Positions 35,850 to 48,609 of a stretch of DNA of 64,000 nt are shown here, one piece after another. The notes under the pieces are model-generated. The model saw nothing but the letters and a program-made list of their open reading frames with translations. It searched no databases and was not told where the DNA came from. The DNA is taken from positions 26,125,622-26,189,621 of the forward strand of contig JAKTNV010000009.1 of the NCBI GenBank assembly GCA_022747635.1. The letters run 5' to 3'. The stretch's first letter is position 1. Every line of letters starts with the position of its first letter. This DNA is from Hetaerina americana (Eukaryota > Arthropoda > Insecta > Odonata > Calopterygidae). A program made the position numbers and the translations under genes.

Positions 35850-37880
35850 TAAAGTAATGATGGTTAAGGAATTCTCATGAGACTCGTTTAAAGTGTGAGA
35901 AAATGTTACCTATGATCCGTCATTTATAAGATTCTCTCGATTTACCCTCGGACTTACCCCAACCGGTGAGTATTCGGTTATTTGAAGAAAGATAATTATT
36001 TATAAAAAAAGTAAATTATGCTACAGAGACGTAAAGTACCGAGCACTTCATGGAATTTATCCCAAATAAAACAGGTACATATTTGAGAACAATTAGTAAA
36101 TTTCAGATAATCGTTGGTCTGCCCCAAACCAGTCTAGTTAAATAATCATGAATATTATTTTAACTATTTCGTGATAATGCCCAACGTCAGGTAAACGTTT
36201 AAATGCCCCAGTGACCCAAAGAGCTAGCAATAGTGGCGCCATCTAAAGGTTTTGGAAGGCCCATCGAAGCCAGACAGATCAAAAGAATGGTGACTGAGAA
36301 CTTACTAATAATAATAGTAGTCTATGGTTCTCCTGCTCCATATTAAAGATGACTGTTTGGAATAGATTTATTCTAGCGTGGTTCTTCAGTGCTGTTTACA
36401 AAGTGTTTTCTGATACATTTTTGGAATATTAAAACTATTTGCTGAAGAATAATTGATAACCGTATATGGGGGTTTGCATACGTGCTGACAAGCCAACCAT
36501 TGATCCTTTTCAGCCACAATCCTTCCGAAAAATGATGGAAATAACTCTAGAATTGAACGTTAAGATACATCAAGATTTCATCCGTTCTAAATTTACTTTT
36601 GGTAGTTTCAGAAGGGGAGACGTGTATAAAGCCTTGGAAGAATTTTAAGTCCTATAAATACTCTTGAAGTTATTCATAATGACCAAGTTTTGAAAACGTT
36701 CTTTTGTGTAAAAATACAACTTGAACAATCAGATCTGTTATATTAGGAGTCGTTCGGAGGTTTATATGGCTTAATAATTGTTAAACAAAATTTGATAAGT
36801 ATCCTTAATCTCTGAAATAAATTTGAATTGGATGATCGTGTTTGCAGGAGTTATATATATATATGTTCCAAACGGTAGGGATGGTTTTTAATTTAGGATT
36901 ACTGAGAGACTGGGGAGCATGTTTACTGAAACTAAAAATCAATTAGGTAGTTTTTTCATAAAAAAGTCAATTAATGACATTAATCTGCTCTGAAAAGGAG
37001 GATTTCTCTATTTCTGTATTTATTGCTGCATTGAGAAGCGGACACCAGATAGTTTACAAACTCAATTTTCTCTGAGGAACACGAGACCAGAATAGCTATC
37101 GAAATCTCTTGTCGGATAATTAGATTTTGATTAAGATTTGGATAATAAGAGCTCAATTTGATATTTTTTATGATCCCTTGTGAAATGACCAATAGTGACA
37201 GCAAAGTATTACATGCATGGAGTAATAATAAAACCCTGTGAGTATGAAATGCATGGTGTGGATTATCTCTTTCATGCACTCCAATCGTCACCTAAACAAC
37301 TTTATGGCCCAGTTTTATAACGCCTCTTTAAATCTAATCATTAGTTAATGTGAAAGTTAATTTAAAGAAGATGTTTATAACAAAACCGGTTTTATAAACA
37401 AATAAGAGTAGTTACAATGGAATGTGAGCATTGTAACCGTATTAACATCTTATGTCTGTTATTGAGTGTTTTAACGGTCATGAAACTGAGTTTTGGCCTT
37501 AACCGGAGGTTGAACGGAGCCTTCAGTTTGACGAGACATATAAAACCTGACCTATGTGGATGGAGATCCCTTCTGCATTTGGGTCGTACTAGACTTAATG
37601 TCGTAGAGCTCTCACTCAGAGATCCGAGATGAACTTAACATCAGTTTTTCTCATCTGAGAGCGACTGATTACCTTCAGCTTTCCTCCACTGCAATTTAAG
37701 GTTTCCATCTTCTTGAATCTTTGCAGTCTTTCAGAACTGCATGTTTTTTTTCGAGAATTCAATGGTGTTTTTGCTCTTAGCCGTAGTCTCATTGCTATTG
37801 GCGTAATGCAGAACACTTATGTGTTCCCAATTCATTTCACTGATGATTATTAAACTTCTTCTATATAGATAACGGAAACA
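35850..37880. other. No secure feature
   Basis: AT-rich. A 61-codon frame at 36466-36648 has an acceptor-like TTTTCAG inside it but no recognisable protein similarity. Confidence 0.35.
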
Positions 37881-37891
37881 TGATAATTATA

Positions 37892-38010
37892 CCATTAATA
37901 TTCATTGACGACCATGGTTTGGTCATATCATCAGGTGGTTGATCTGACTGATACAACTGATGATGCCACATAGTAGCGAAACGATGGTTGTCAATGAATA
38001 TTAATTGTGG
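37892..38010. repeat. Foldback with CTGATGA/GAAAC motifs on both strands
   Basis: CCATTAATATTCATTGACGA at the left pairs with the reverse complement of TGTCAATGAATATTAATTG at the right. Between them the plus strand has CTGATGA (37957-37963) and GAAAC (37978-37982); the minus strand has CTGATGA followed by AAACC. It looks like two head-to-head copies of one element end. Confidence 0.72.
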
Positions 38011-38019
38011 AATTGCTGT

Positions 38020-39080
38020 GTTTCTGTTACAATAGAGAAGTTTCATCGAGTAACGGCGAAAAGTGTCATAAACATCTTCCATAAATTGTTATATCATTTT
38101 ATTTTATTTTTTGTTAAATAGGTCGCATCACAGTATGATGCCTTGCTTGATTTTTCTTTTAGTTTTCCTTCAATGCTAGTTTCCAACTCAGCCATTGGGT
38201 TTGCGCAGATCTTGTAGATTTTTCCCTGTGCTGTAATATTTTCAGTTTTTCACCAATTTTAACATGTTTCCCCTTGATGATGTGAAATTCATTCTGCAGA
38301 GCTTCCAAGAAGATATTTGATGGAAAGTTCTGTTACACCAATACGTCTCTTTTCAATGACTTAATATTTAATCATTTGTTCTTTTCTTGCTGAAATATAA
38401 GTCGGGTTTCTTGTAGTTGTTTTTCCATCTTTTCCATCCACACTTCTTCTGATCACTCTAAGGTTTCGCTTCTCGACTTGATATTTAGATACCTTATCTT
38501 TGCCCATAAGTACGTCAAGTACCCGTATTTGTTTTTTTGGCCGGCCATTTCTAATATTTTAACATTGCTGCAGTCACGAAACGCATAATCCATTTATTTT
38601 TACTCAATATTTAAAGTTATTAATCTATCAATCATTCCAAATTTTACACTATCATGATCTCTCCTCTAAAAGTCTAAAATTATACCCTACTCATATATAT
38701 AATTTTACTTCGCTGTTTAAGTAAGTTTGCTTTTGAATTGGTGAACACCCAAGAAAAGTCGAGTAAATTAAAAGAATGTGATTGAACTTATTCAGCAAGA
38801 ATTTTTTTCTAATTTTTTAACTTAATTTTTTTAGAATTTTGAAACACTGATCCAGATATTTATTTCTTACACTAGTTCAACCACGCATTATGAACATATA
38901 TTCCTTACAAGTAAACTCAGGAAGCGACAATGCGCATGGATTAGAGCAAGGAACTGAAATCGGTGTGTAAACAATTTACCATTTGGTCAAATTGAACTGT
39001 TTTAACGGTTACTGGGACCTCCACGTTGTTCTATGCTTGCTCAGGGATATGTCTCAGTAAGTAATTTTAAAGGTGTTCTA
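38020..39080. other. No secure feature
   Basis: AT-rich. The minus strand around 38120-38540 has patchy open segments (for example RNPTYISARKEQ) but I cannot assign them. Confidence 0.3.
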
Positions 39081-39091
39081 ACAGGATTTAA

Positions 39092-39394
39092 ATAGTATTT
39101 AGGGAAGGCGACCGACAGCTGAGGTCATTTGCGCCATAGGGGATGGACAGGAATGGATGAAGGGTGGAGAGAAACCCGGCGTCGGCATTAGCCTGCTCTT
39201 TACGAAAGGCGCCAAGGTGTCCACAGCAGAACGTCACATCCGACGGACGGCGTACTCACTCAAAGTGCCTTCCAGCAGGTACCTCAAGTAGGGATCGATA
39301 TACCACTGAAAAATATTCAACACCGCCGGGATATGAATCCGGGTCCTCGGGGTGGGAATTCAGTACGATAGCTACCGCATAATCTCGATCCCTT
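39092..39394 (-). repeat. SINE-B, full copy with target-site duplication
   Basis: A 303-bp minus-strand SINE flanked by a perfect 11-bp direct repeat, ACAGGATTTAA (39081-39091 and 39395-39405), the mark of target-primed insertion. The B box is partly decayed (GGATTCATATCC). The body matches 14329-14641 throughout. Confidence 0.92.
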
Positions 39395-39409
39395 ACAGGA
39401 TTTAATAAA

Positions 39410-40990
39410 TAGGAATTTTTATATTCTGAATTTTAGGCTAGGGAAATGATTATCTTTAGGAAAGATTTATTTTTGTCTCTCAAAAAGTGTCATTCATTTC
39501 TACGGAGATATTTTCTCTCACTGAAGGTCTCTTACGCGACTCGGACGGTTACAAAACTTGCGAAGAGGTTCTGTTAATTTAGATTAACTGTCCTTTTTTC
39601 CTCATGAGTATACAATACTTACGAACGTCGTTTTCTACATGAGCGGAAAGAAAATTCAACTATGGGTAAATGCTTTCTTTGATCCCATCCTTAGCTTAGG
39701 CTAATTGTGATGAGGGCAGCGGGCAATTTAGTTTTAACCTCGGTTATATTTATAACGGAGGTAAAGGTTTAATATGAAAGACAGTTCCCATTTTTCAATT
39801 TATATCTGCCTGAATTAAAATCATGGTAAATGTTATTGATAGGGCGTGTCGTTTTTAAAAAAACGGTTGGTTCAGCATTAAAATATTCAAAGGGAAAAGA
39901 AGACTGCTTCCAAAGTAAGTGTAATGCCTGAAAAGTATTTCCGGATAAAAGAGTGGAAGTTACAACAAGAACATTTTCCCTATATCTTTTTCTCCTACGG
40001 TATCAAGCCTTTTATGTATATTTCGATAACAGTTCCGGTACATGTATTAAACTATTATTTTCTCTAGCATAGCGTTTTTATTAAATTGAAATCACACTAA
40101 AAGGTGTTATACCCATCGAATATAGCTGCAGTAAAGATTGCTCAAAGTATAATTATAAAAGTAACAATCCTAGGAGGAAAGGGAACTAGTGAAATGATTG
40201 AAATGGACTGAATAGAAAGAATGAAATAATATATAAGAAAATTACACTCTCAAAAAAATATATGAAATTTTTATCAGGACGCAGTGTTAAACAGTATTCA
40301 GTGAGTCATAAAAAATATGCCACAATGGAATTGTGTCATCAAATTTTTGCAATAATAGTTGATTCTTCTATAACTTAGGAGGGGTGAAAGGATTTTTTTT
40401 AATTATTTGTAAATACTTTTTTAATGATTTTTAAATTAAAAATATTTTCAAAATGTATATTTGTATATGGGTCTCGTTCGGCATAAGGGTGATGAAACTT
40501 TCCTTTTTTCATCACCTGAATTTTGTGCCGCTTTTGGTCCGACCAATCGTTCATATTATTTGAGCCCTGAAAGCGAAGAATATCCGGGTATTTTCCTCGC
40601 TCAGTTTTTCATGTACTTGCCTTAAGGTATGAGCTCATCAAATGCACTTCTGAATGAATGACTGGATTTTTAACGCATATACGTACGTATTTTAAGTGAT
40701 TTAATAATGATATTTGCAAGCAAAAGCAATTGGTGAGGAATTTCAGCAACTGTATCATTGTTTGAATTATTTTCGGAATTGGAATAAATATTTTATTCAT
40801 AATTTCCGAATTATAATATTCCAACAAGTTACGTTCTTTTAGTAATTAATATGCATATTTTACCAAAAATAAGAATAGAAATAAGAATCATATTTTACTA
40901 ATTTCCAAATATTTGACTTATTCTGATAAAATATAAGATTCATGTTTTCACTTATCACGCAAATCGGTTACTGTTATCTTATGTCGTTCA
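39410..40990. other. No feature seen
   Basis: AT-rich, short frames only. Confidence 0.35.
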
Positions 40991-41044
40991 TGAGTCGAAC
41001 TTCGTCTGGTCCTTTTTATTTTGATTCTCATATTTGTGAGGATT

Positions 41045-41190
41045 ATTTTGAACGGCAGTAGGATGTTGAAGACTGTAATAGATGAGAGAATATTAGGCAA
41101 ACGAGGAGAGGGCAGGAATAAGATAGGGATACTGCACGGGATGAAGGGAGGAACTAAGTACACAGAGATGACGAAGGACATGTGGTAGAG
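41045..41190 (+). pseudogene. RTE-like LINE RT, C-terminal fragment
   Basis: The plus-strand frame reads RMLKTVIDERILGKRGEGRN, KIGILHGMKGGTKYTEM, TKDMW and stop. It matches the terminal segment of endonuclease-RT LINE proteins and the fragment at 35.5 kb residue for residue in its basic core. Confidence 0.72.
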
Positions 41191-41639
41191 TAGGATGTGG
41201 AGTTTTTTAGGAGATATTTATTTGGTAGTTGTGTCCATCCAAAATCTACTTAAACCAGTAGATTACCTAAAAAATTTGTTGCGTAACTGGATAGGATTTG
41301 GGAATGAAATTTGCAAAGAAAACTTAGTGCGTCAAATCTCAGGTGTGAAGTGAAATTAAATTTTCCCTTTAATATATCCATGTCACCAGGCGGTAATAAT
41401 TGTTCTTTTTGGCGCCCGTAAAAAACTTTGGGTCGATAAAGATGCTCCATTATTCCTTTTGAATTGCATTTAAATTTTTCGAGCGTCATGGCCCTCCCAG
41501 ATCCTTGTCTGAGCACAAAGTCGGGGAACACTCTTGAGGATGTGTAAACCATATCCCATATCAGTTACCCTTTTGTAATCCCTTGTATCCTGGGCGCATC
41601 CAATCCTCTGACACTTCTCCAAAAGTGTTCCTTTAATTA

Positions 41640-42470
41640 GTGCTTCCTCGCCGCCTTCGGCTCACCCTCCCCCACACACCCTCTCCCTCCATCCGACCCT
41701 CACGTCAATCAAACTTGCCCGTCACGTGGTTCCGCCACTCCCCCTCCCCACTCCCTCCCGCCCCGCCGCTGCCCCCCACGCGCTCTCCCTTCCCATCCGG
41801 CCCACTCTCTCGCCCGGAGGCCCTCCTGAAATATCTCCCGTCGCACCCATCAACTCCCATCCCTCCCACCCCAAGATACAAGACTAATCAACATCTGCCT
41901 ACCGCGCAGTTTATTCGTGGCTCTACGCACTCCCATGCACACCCCCACCCTCTGCCCCTCACCCTTCTCTCTCTCCCCACACCCTCTTTCATCTTTTCCA
42001 TTACTCGTGCTGCTTCATCTTCCTCTCCTCCCTGCCCGCCATGCTCCCTCCCCCGTCCCGGCCTTCCCTCCCGACCTCGCCCCGAGGGCAGCGATTCGCA
42101 CGATCAAGCACGCGGGGCAGTTGATGCTTCTTTGGAGGGTGGGATGGAGGGGGAGGGGGATCATTATTAGTCGCCGGTGGCGTCGCCGTGCTCTCACAGA
42201 TTGCTTGCAGTCAGTTAGTTCTCCGGGGATGGGCGTTTGCATCCCCGGAGCCGACGGGGCGGATTACGTCAGGTGCGGTGGTGATGCGGGGGACCACCCC
42301 GGGAGTAGTAATCTGCATGGCTGATGCATCCCAACCGCCGGCGTTCGAGAGTATAATATTTGAGGCGCTCATTTTGTTGCGCCCGGTATGCTGGGATTCC
42401 GTAAATTACTGGCGTTCCCTCGTCGTCAAAATGCTATCTACTCCGCGAGCATCGCAGAGGAGGTAAAATC
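41640..42470. other. GC-rich pyrimidine block
   Basis: Strongly C-rich to about 42085, then a G-containing, CpG-dense part to 42465. The 176-codon frame at 41640 is Pro/Ser low complexity and is rejected as a gene. A donor-like GAGGTAAAA lies at about 42460. Confidence 0.45.
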
Positions 42471-42479
42471 GGTCTTGTT

Positions 42480-44140
42480 TCTTAAAGCATTGGGTTTTTT
42501 TCAGGAAATCATTAGACTTAACCTGTATGGTGCATAATTGTTAGGCTGGAAAACCTGCAAAATTGACCCTGAGTCAGGAATGCCTCGTGCCACATCTTTT
42601 TCTCCGGCTACTTCTTCCTTTTCAAGATATAATTGCGTTTGACACTGCCTCATGTACGTAAAAATCAAGAAGAAACATTCAAAGGCTTGGTCTGAATTTT
42701 ATAACAGCAATGCAATCCGTCACTATTGTAGAAGTCGTAATTTTACGATGCAAGAATATATGAATTCATACATCTTACTTGTACTGTCTCCATCTTTTGG
42801 TGTTCTCGCATCTTTTATTGCTAAATTGATTCGTCTTTGCGCATAGAATTTGCAAAAACAACGATTATCCTTTCCAGCGTATAAATATTTTTAAAATTTT
42901 AACTCAATATTTTCTGAATCAATCTTCTATCGGTAGAGTGAAATAGCGTATAAATTGATGGAGACGGGAAGATCGCAGTGTCTGCTCAAAAATAGAAGTA
43001 GGTAGCAATTACTTGAAAGGCCACTTTGTATGCGTGTCATTTTATAAACAGTGAATCGAAATGCGTCCGAGAACTTTATATTTATTTGATAGTTTAATTT
43101 ATTGGGAGAAACATGAAGTAAAACACATTATTATTGAATTTTGATTTATGTTAAGATAAATGAATGGGCTTTCACCGAGCAGTATCTTAGGGTAATTATC
43201 GTCCAACACAGTCAGTGAAGGAAAAAGGCTCTTATAGAGGATTTATGTATTGCGGAGAATCAATGTTACTATGTAATGGGTGTGTTAATATCCAGCGAGA
43301 AGGCATGCTTTTACCTGTTCATTTATATTTTTTTCTTGTCACATAAGATAACGGGCTAATCATTAGGGAACTTGGATTCGAGATGCCTTAATCAACTTTG
43401 AGAATGAAAAGTGCAAATAATAAGTCCAGTTGGATATTTGAGCAGATATTAAAATTAAATATAACTGACCGTTCAAGGACCGGCTTTGGATGATCTCCGA
43501 AAACTGAAACACAAGCTTCCAAATATTGATAAATGTTCACCAGATGGTAAAAAGCTTTATTTCTATTCCCTTTTTCATCTCTTCATTGTTAATTCTCCTT
43601 CGCACCATACAAAATAAGCCTCATTTATAGCAGAATAATTTGTAATGTTGGTGTTAATAGCTTAGACTTTTCGACCGAAATTAAATCACGAAAATTGTGA
43701 GATTTTAATAGTGAGCTCTTTTTGTGGACACTCAAAAGGAAAATCAACGTCCTAATAAATAGATACACTAAAATGAAAAAATCTCTAATGCCTCAAGTTA
43801 CAGAGAATAGTTCAACATTTTTACTAGAATATTGAATGAGCAATATGATCATCGGCAAAAATTACGATGCCTTCAATAATGGTATAAATTTCTGTCTCTT
43901 CGAAAACAGTGTTGCTGCGGCAGGTCAGTCCGTGGGAATGAGTGTTTGAGAAGCCTAATATCGCTCTAATGCTAATAGATATGTCGTGAGAATTAATGCC
44001 GTAATCACTGAGTTCCACTAACCCTCGTTAAACCTCCAATAAGTTACCATCATGGTCTTGGGTTATTGGCCTAGTTCTCACTCATGCCCTATGGTAAACG
44101 GTCTATTTCTGGTACGAGAGACTCTTTTACAATGGAGCAT
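42480..44140. other. No feature seen
   Basis: AT-rich, no recognisable gene or repeat. Confidence 0.35.
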
Positions 44141-44145
44141 TTTAC

Positions 44146-44384
44146 TAATTCCAAGAAACTTCGGGAGATGCCGTGCAAGTAACTTTTAACGGAGACATCC
44201 GCTAAATGACATTGCAATGCAACAATTACAGAGGGTAAAAATTATTCGCCTTGATCGAGATTCGAAACCAAACCCCAAGGCAAATTATGTTTACACTCTG
44301 AAATGTTTGTATTGCAATGCACATTTAGCGGATGTCACCATTAAAAGTTTTTATCGCGGCATCTCCCACAGTTTCTTGGAATTT
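44146..44384. repeat. SINE-D, two head-to-head copies
   Basis: The left arm (44146-44245) and right arm (44288-44384) are inverted copies sharing AAGAAACT-GGGAGATGCCG, CATCCGCTAAATG and TGCATTGCAATG. The tRNA-like B-box remnant (GATTCGAAACC) lies near the centre. A third copy follows at 44530. Confidence 0.72.
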
Positions 44385-44529
44385 TTCAAAGGTATAATAT
44401 CCTAGTGTTCAAAGTTGGATTTAACCTCGTGGACTGGGAATGCGCACTGGGCGTATCGCGCACGACTACGAACGCCTGTGACATTGTAAAAGCATGTACG
44501 GTATTTCGTCGCAGCATCTTCCAAATTCT

Positions 44530-44645
44530 GAGGGACCTCGAGGGATTCGGGTACGAATCCCGTCAAGATGAATAATTTTTACACTCTGAAATTGCTGCAT
44601 TGTGATGGACCATTTTAGTTTGAAGTTGCCATTTGTTTATGGAAA
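44530..44645 (+). repeat. SINE-D, third copy
   Basis: B box GGGTACGAATCCC, then TCAAGATGAATAATTTTTAC and ACTCTGAAATTGCTGCATTG, matching the arms of the head-to-head pair just upstream. Confidence 0.62.
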
Positions 44646-45164
44646 TATTACGATATATGTGTCACGCGATTTATTGTGATTCTGAAGTAACGCTCGCTAT
44701 ATTATAATAGCGTGTTGGAGTTCACCACGAAATTAAAGTCGGAGAAATCCTTCGAGGTATTTTCGAGATATTTTATAAGAAACAAATCATATGCAAAGTC
44801 ATTGCAAATACTATACAGTTTTGCTCAGTTTTCAGCAAAAAAAGGATTTATGGCTAGAAAAGGCGTTTTTAATGATCCGCCCTACATTCTTCTTTTTATT
44901 TTCATATTCAAATCCTCGTATTTGATTTAGAATTCAATCGTATTCATAAGCTGTGCTCATAAGTGGTACCCGGTAATCAATGGCTTGGTTGATTTACTCG
45001 TAGCTAATGTGTTGTACAACCGTTAAAGGAAGGGATGAGTTATTGGCTATTATTGACCCTCTGTGATCCATGTCCTCTAAAAATAATTTACATCTTCTTG
45101 TAAAATAAGTCACCTCTAGTACTGGAGGGGTTGAGAAATGTCGTTCAGCACTCATTCCTCAATG

Positions 45165-46400
45165 AAGGGAAATATCCAACCATACCTCCTCGTGGTGGGG
45201 GATGGGCGTTTAAGGGTGGCTAACGTGGCACTGGGGACCGAATGAAGGTCGGTGTAAACCTTCTCCTCCATCCTTCGATGGAGATGGGGCACCCTCTTGT
45301 CTCAGGCACTAGAAACAGACCCTAAAGGCGGAGGGGTCACAAATATGGCCAATGGCATACGGTGGAGAAGGCAAGGAGAAACCACTCCATTAAGGATTCT
45401 CATGGATATCTCGTGTTTACGCAGCCATGGACAATGATTATCGGCTTTGAAACCCAAGATGCGGCAGGAGAATGAACAGGGCTTCTCAGTCCGTCATTCA
45501 ATGAAATCCCTCTAACAAAAAAAGCAAGAAAGGTGCGACAGCAAGATCCTGGAATATGAGAGCATTACTGAAGGCAGGTAAATTATAATAAATTAATAAA
45601 GTAATGCAAGACAATGTTAAGAACACTGGGGATGTGTGAAACCAGGTGGATAGGAAATGAAGAATTCAGCGGTGTTGCTTTCTAAGTAATATATAGCGGA
45701 GGTGAGAAGAGGGGAAAGAATGAGATAGCACTAATTCTAAATTTCAAGTGGGCAACACAAAAATTTAGCTCATATATGGTAAATGATCGACTAATTATGA
45801 TTAAAATTAAAAGCATATCTACTGACTTGATGAGTGTACAAGCATACTTCCCGACATCAAGTTCAGAAGATGATGAGATTGTAAGAATGTACGAGGATAT
45901 TGATGAGATGATAAGGATGAAAAAAACAAAGGTAATATGATAATAATGGGAGATTTTAATGCTATCGTGGAATCTCACAATGATATGAAAACCACAGGGT
46001 ATTTCGGTCAAGGTAACATCAACGATAGAGGAGAACGGCTGCATGAATTCTGCGATCAACGCAAGATGTTCATCACAAATACATTATTTGAAATACAGCT
46101 GAGAAGGTACACTTGGAAAGCAACAGGAAATATTGGAAGATATCAGATTGATTACATCATCATGGAACAACGTTTTAGCAATCAAATAAAATACAGCCTC
46201 AGTTACCCAGGCTCGAATGTTGACGGTGATCTAAAATTAGTTACGACAATATGCAACCTAAAGCTCAGGAAAATTAAAAGGGGAGTTACGAATAATTGGA
46301 AAAGTCACTGGAAAAACTGAAGGAGGAAGAAGCAAAGAGAAAGTTTGAAGAGAAATCAAATTAAATAGCTGACAAACAGGATGAAAGATTAAGTGGAATG
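45165..46400 (+). mobile_element. 5' half of an RTE-like LINE
   Basis: A GC-richer leader (45170-45480, with CTCCTCGTGGTGGGGGATGG) is followed by decayed endonuclease coding sequence, then an abrupt end near 46400 where a mariner relic begins. The RT domain, tail and 3' UTR are absent. That is the opposite of the usual 5' truncation. Confidence 0.68.
45540..46320 (+). pseudogene. LINE APE-type endonuclease fragment
   Basis: The first part is eroded but recognisable (QAYFPTSSSEDDEIVRMYED). A frameshift near 45930 leads into an intact-looking stretch from 45949: MGDFNAIVESHNDMKTTGYF, NDRGERLHEFCDQRKMFITN and RYQIDYIIMEQRFSNQIKYS. GDFNA and the QIDYI box are the Mg-binding and DNA-contact signatures of apurinic-type endonucleases of LINEs. 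The final catalytic box, usually SDHNLV, reads GDLKLV, so the catalytic His is lost. The frame ends at 46318-46320. Confidence 0.85.
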
Positions 46401-46424
46401 AAATGAAAATGCGCAGGTCTGGGG

Positions 46425-47110
46425 TCGCTTCATTCATCCAGTGTATTTCGAGAAGCGGAAGTATGGAGACGAGTTCTAGTGCTATGTCAACACAAGTAAA
46501 AAAGCCTGCTGTTGTCGAATTTTTAACTGCTTAATTAATGACTCCTACAGAGATTTATCGTCATTTAAAGGCTGTTTATGGTTACGATACTGTTGATAGG
46601 TAAAGTAATGGGTAGTAAAATTTCATGCTTGCGGCTCTGGGAAAGCAATAATTGTTGATGAAACTTATTTGACCTTGTTTTGAGATGCTCACCGAGTTGA
46701 TGTGACCAATTTTCTGAGACGAGGGGTAACGGTTAATTCTTCTAAGTATATACAGACTCTAAAACACCACGGATGTCAAGTTTGTCGGGTTAAAGGCAGC
46801 CGGGCGCCAATAATCTTGCAGCATGACAACTCCCACACACCTTGCGCGCAACTGGAGAGGATCCGCGAAACCTGAAATTCGCACCGCCCACACCCTCCTT
46901 ATTCCCCCGATCTTGTGTCTTGCGATTTTTTTTCCTCAACTCAAGAGACACCTCTAGGGTAATCATTACACTTCGGACGATGAGGTGAAGGCAGCTGTAA
47001 AGTCCGGAATACGAGAAATGTCGGAAGAGTTTTTCAGTGACGGAATGCAAAAACTTGTTAAACTTTGAAAGAAATGTGTTTGCCTTAACGGTGACTATGT
47101 TGAAAAATAA
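46425..47110 (+). pseudogene. Mariner transposase relic, truncated
   Basis: Pieces of a mariner transposase occur in order but in several frames: N-terminus (STQVKKPAVVEFLTA), LQHDNSH (second catalytic Asp), PPYSPDLVSCDF (third catalytic Asp region), TSDDEVKAAVKSGIREMSEE, and C-terminus ending CVCLNGDYVEK at about 47109. Stops and shifts are frequent, and the segment around the first catalytic Asp is missing. The ending resembles MLE-2 at 22.7 kb. I see no terminal inverted repeats. Confidence 0.75.
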
Positions 47111-47229
47111 ATCTATGATTTTGAAACTTAAGATTTGCACTCTAATGTACTTTTCGGCCGATCTTGCTATTTGTTTTTGTTTGTGGTCTGCAAGCATGTG
47201 TGCATTAGTTTACAGCCTACCCTCGTATA

Positions 47230-47500
47230 TTTGGGTCACGGTAGTCCAGGGGTAGAGCGTGGGACTACTGACTGAAGGACCCGGGTTCGATTCCCAGCCT
47301 CTCTGAGCGCCTGCAGCTCCACCCAAGCTTTGTGATTTTTCGGTTGCCAGATTTTCCTGGGAAATCATATCCTGCACAAGGATAGGAACTGGCCCCGCTA
47401 CCCTGATGTGTGAATTTCACACGCCGTCGGGCTTGGTGCTGGGTTAACTCTACCATCACCTACCAAACCACGTTCGGATTGATTACTGTGTTTATGGATA
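47230..47500 (+). repeat. SINE-A, near full length
   Basis: Head CACGGTAGTCCAGGGGTAGAGC, B box ACCCGGGTTCGATTCCC, body TTTTTCGGTTGCCAG and TTTCACACGCCGTCGGGCTT, ending GATTACTGTGTTTATGG. The 3' end runs straight into a (TA)n tract. Confidence 0.87.
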
Positions 47501-48521
<1,021 letters not shown>

Positions 48522-48523
48522 GT

Positions 48524-48556
48524 ATATATATATAAACATACATATATACCACCATC

Positions 48557-48604
<48 letters not shown>
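48524..48604. repeat. (TA)n microsatellite, right part
   Basis: TA units with an AACATACATATATACCACCA interruption, then a pure run from about 48561. Confidence 0.93.
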
Positions 48605-48607
<3 letters not shown>

Positions 48608-48609
48608 CG

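Noticed and set aside
36466..36648. Possible terminal exon after TTTTCAG at about 36513
   Set aside because: Only about 45 codons, no similarity I recognise, no partner exon or poly(A) context strong enough.
38120..38540. Possible decayed ORF on the minus strand
   Set aside because: Patches of plausible peptide broken by frequent stops and not matching any element I can name.
41640..42170. 176-codon open frame in a C-rich block
   Set aside because: Pro/Ser/Leu-only composition, no domain, explained by the pyrimidine tract.
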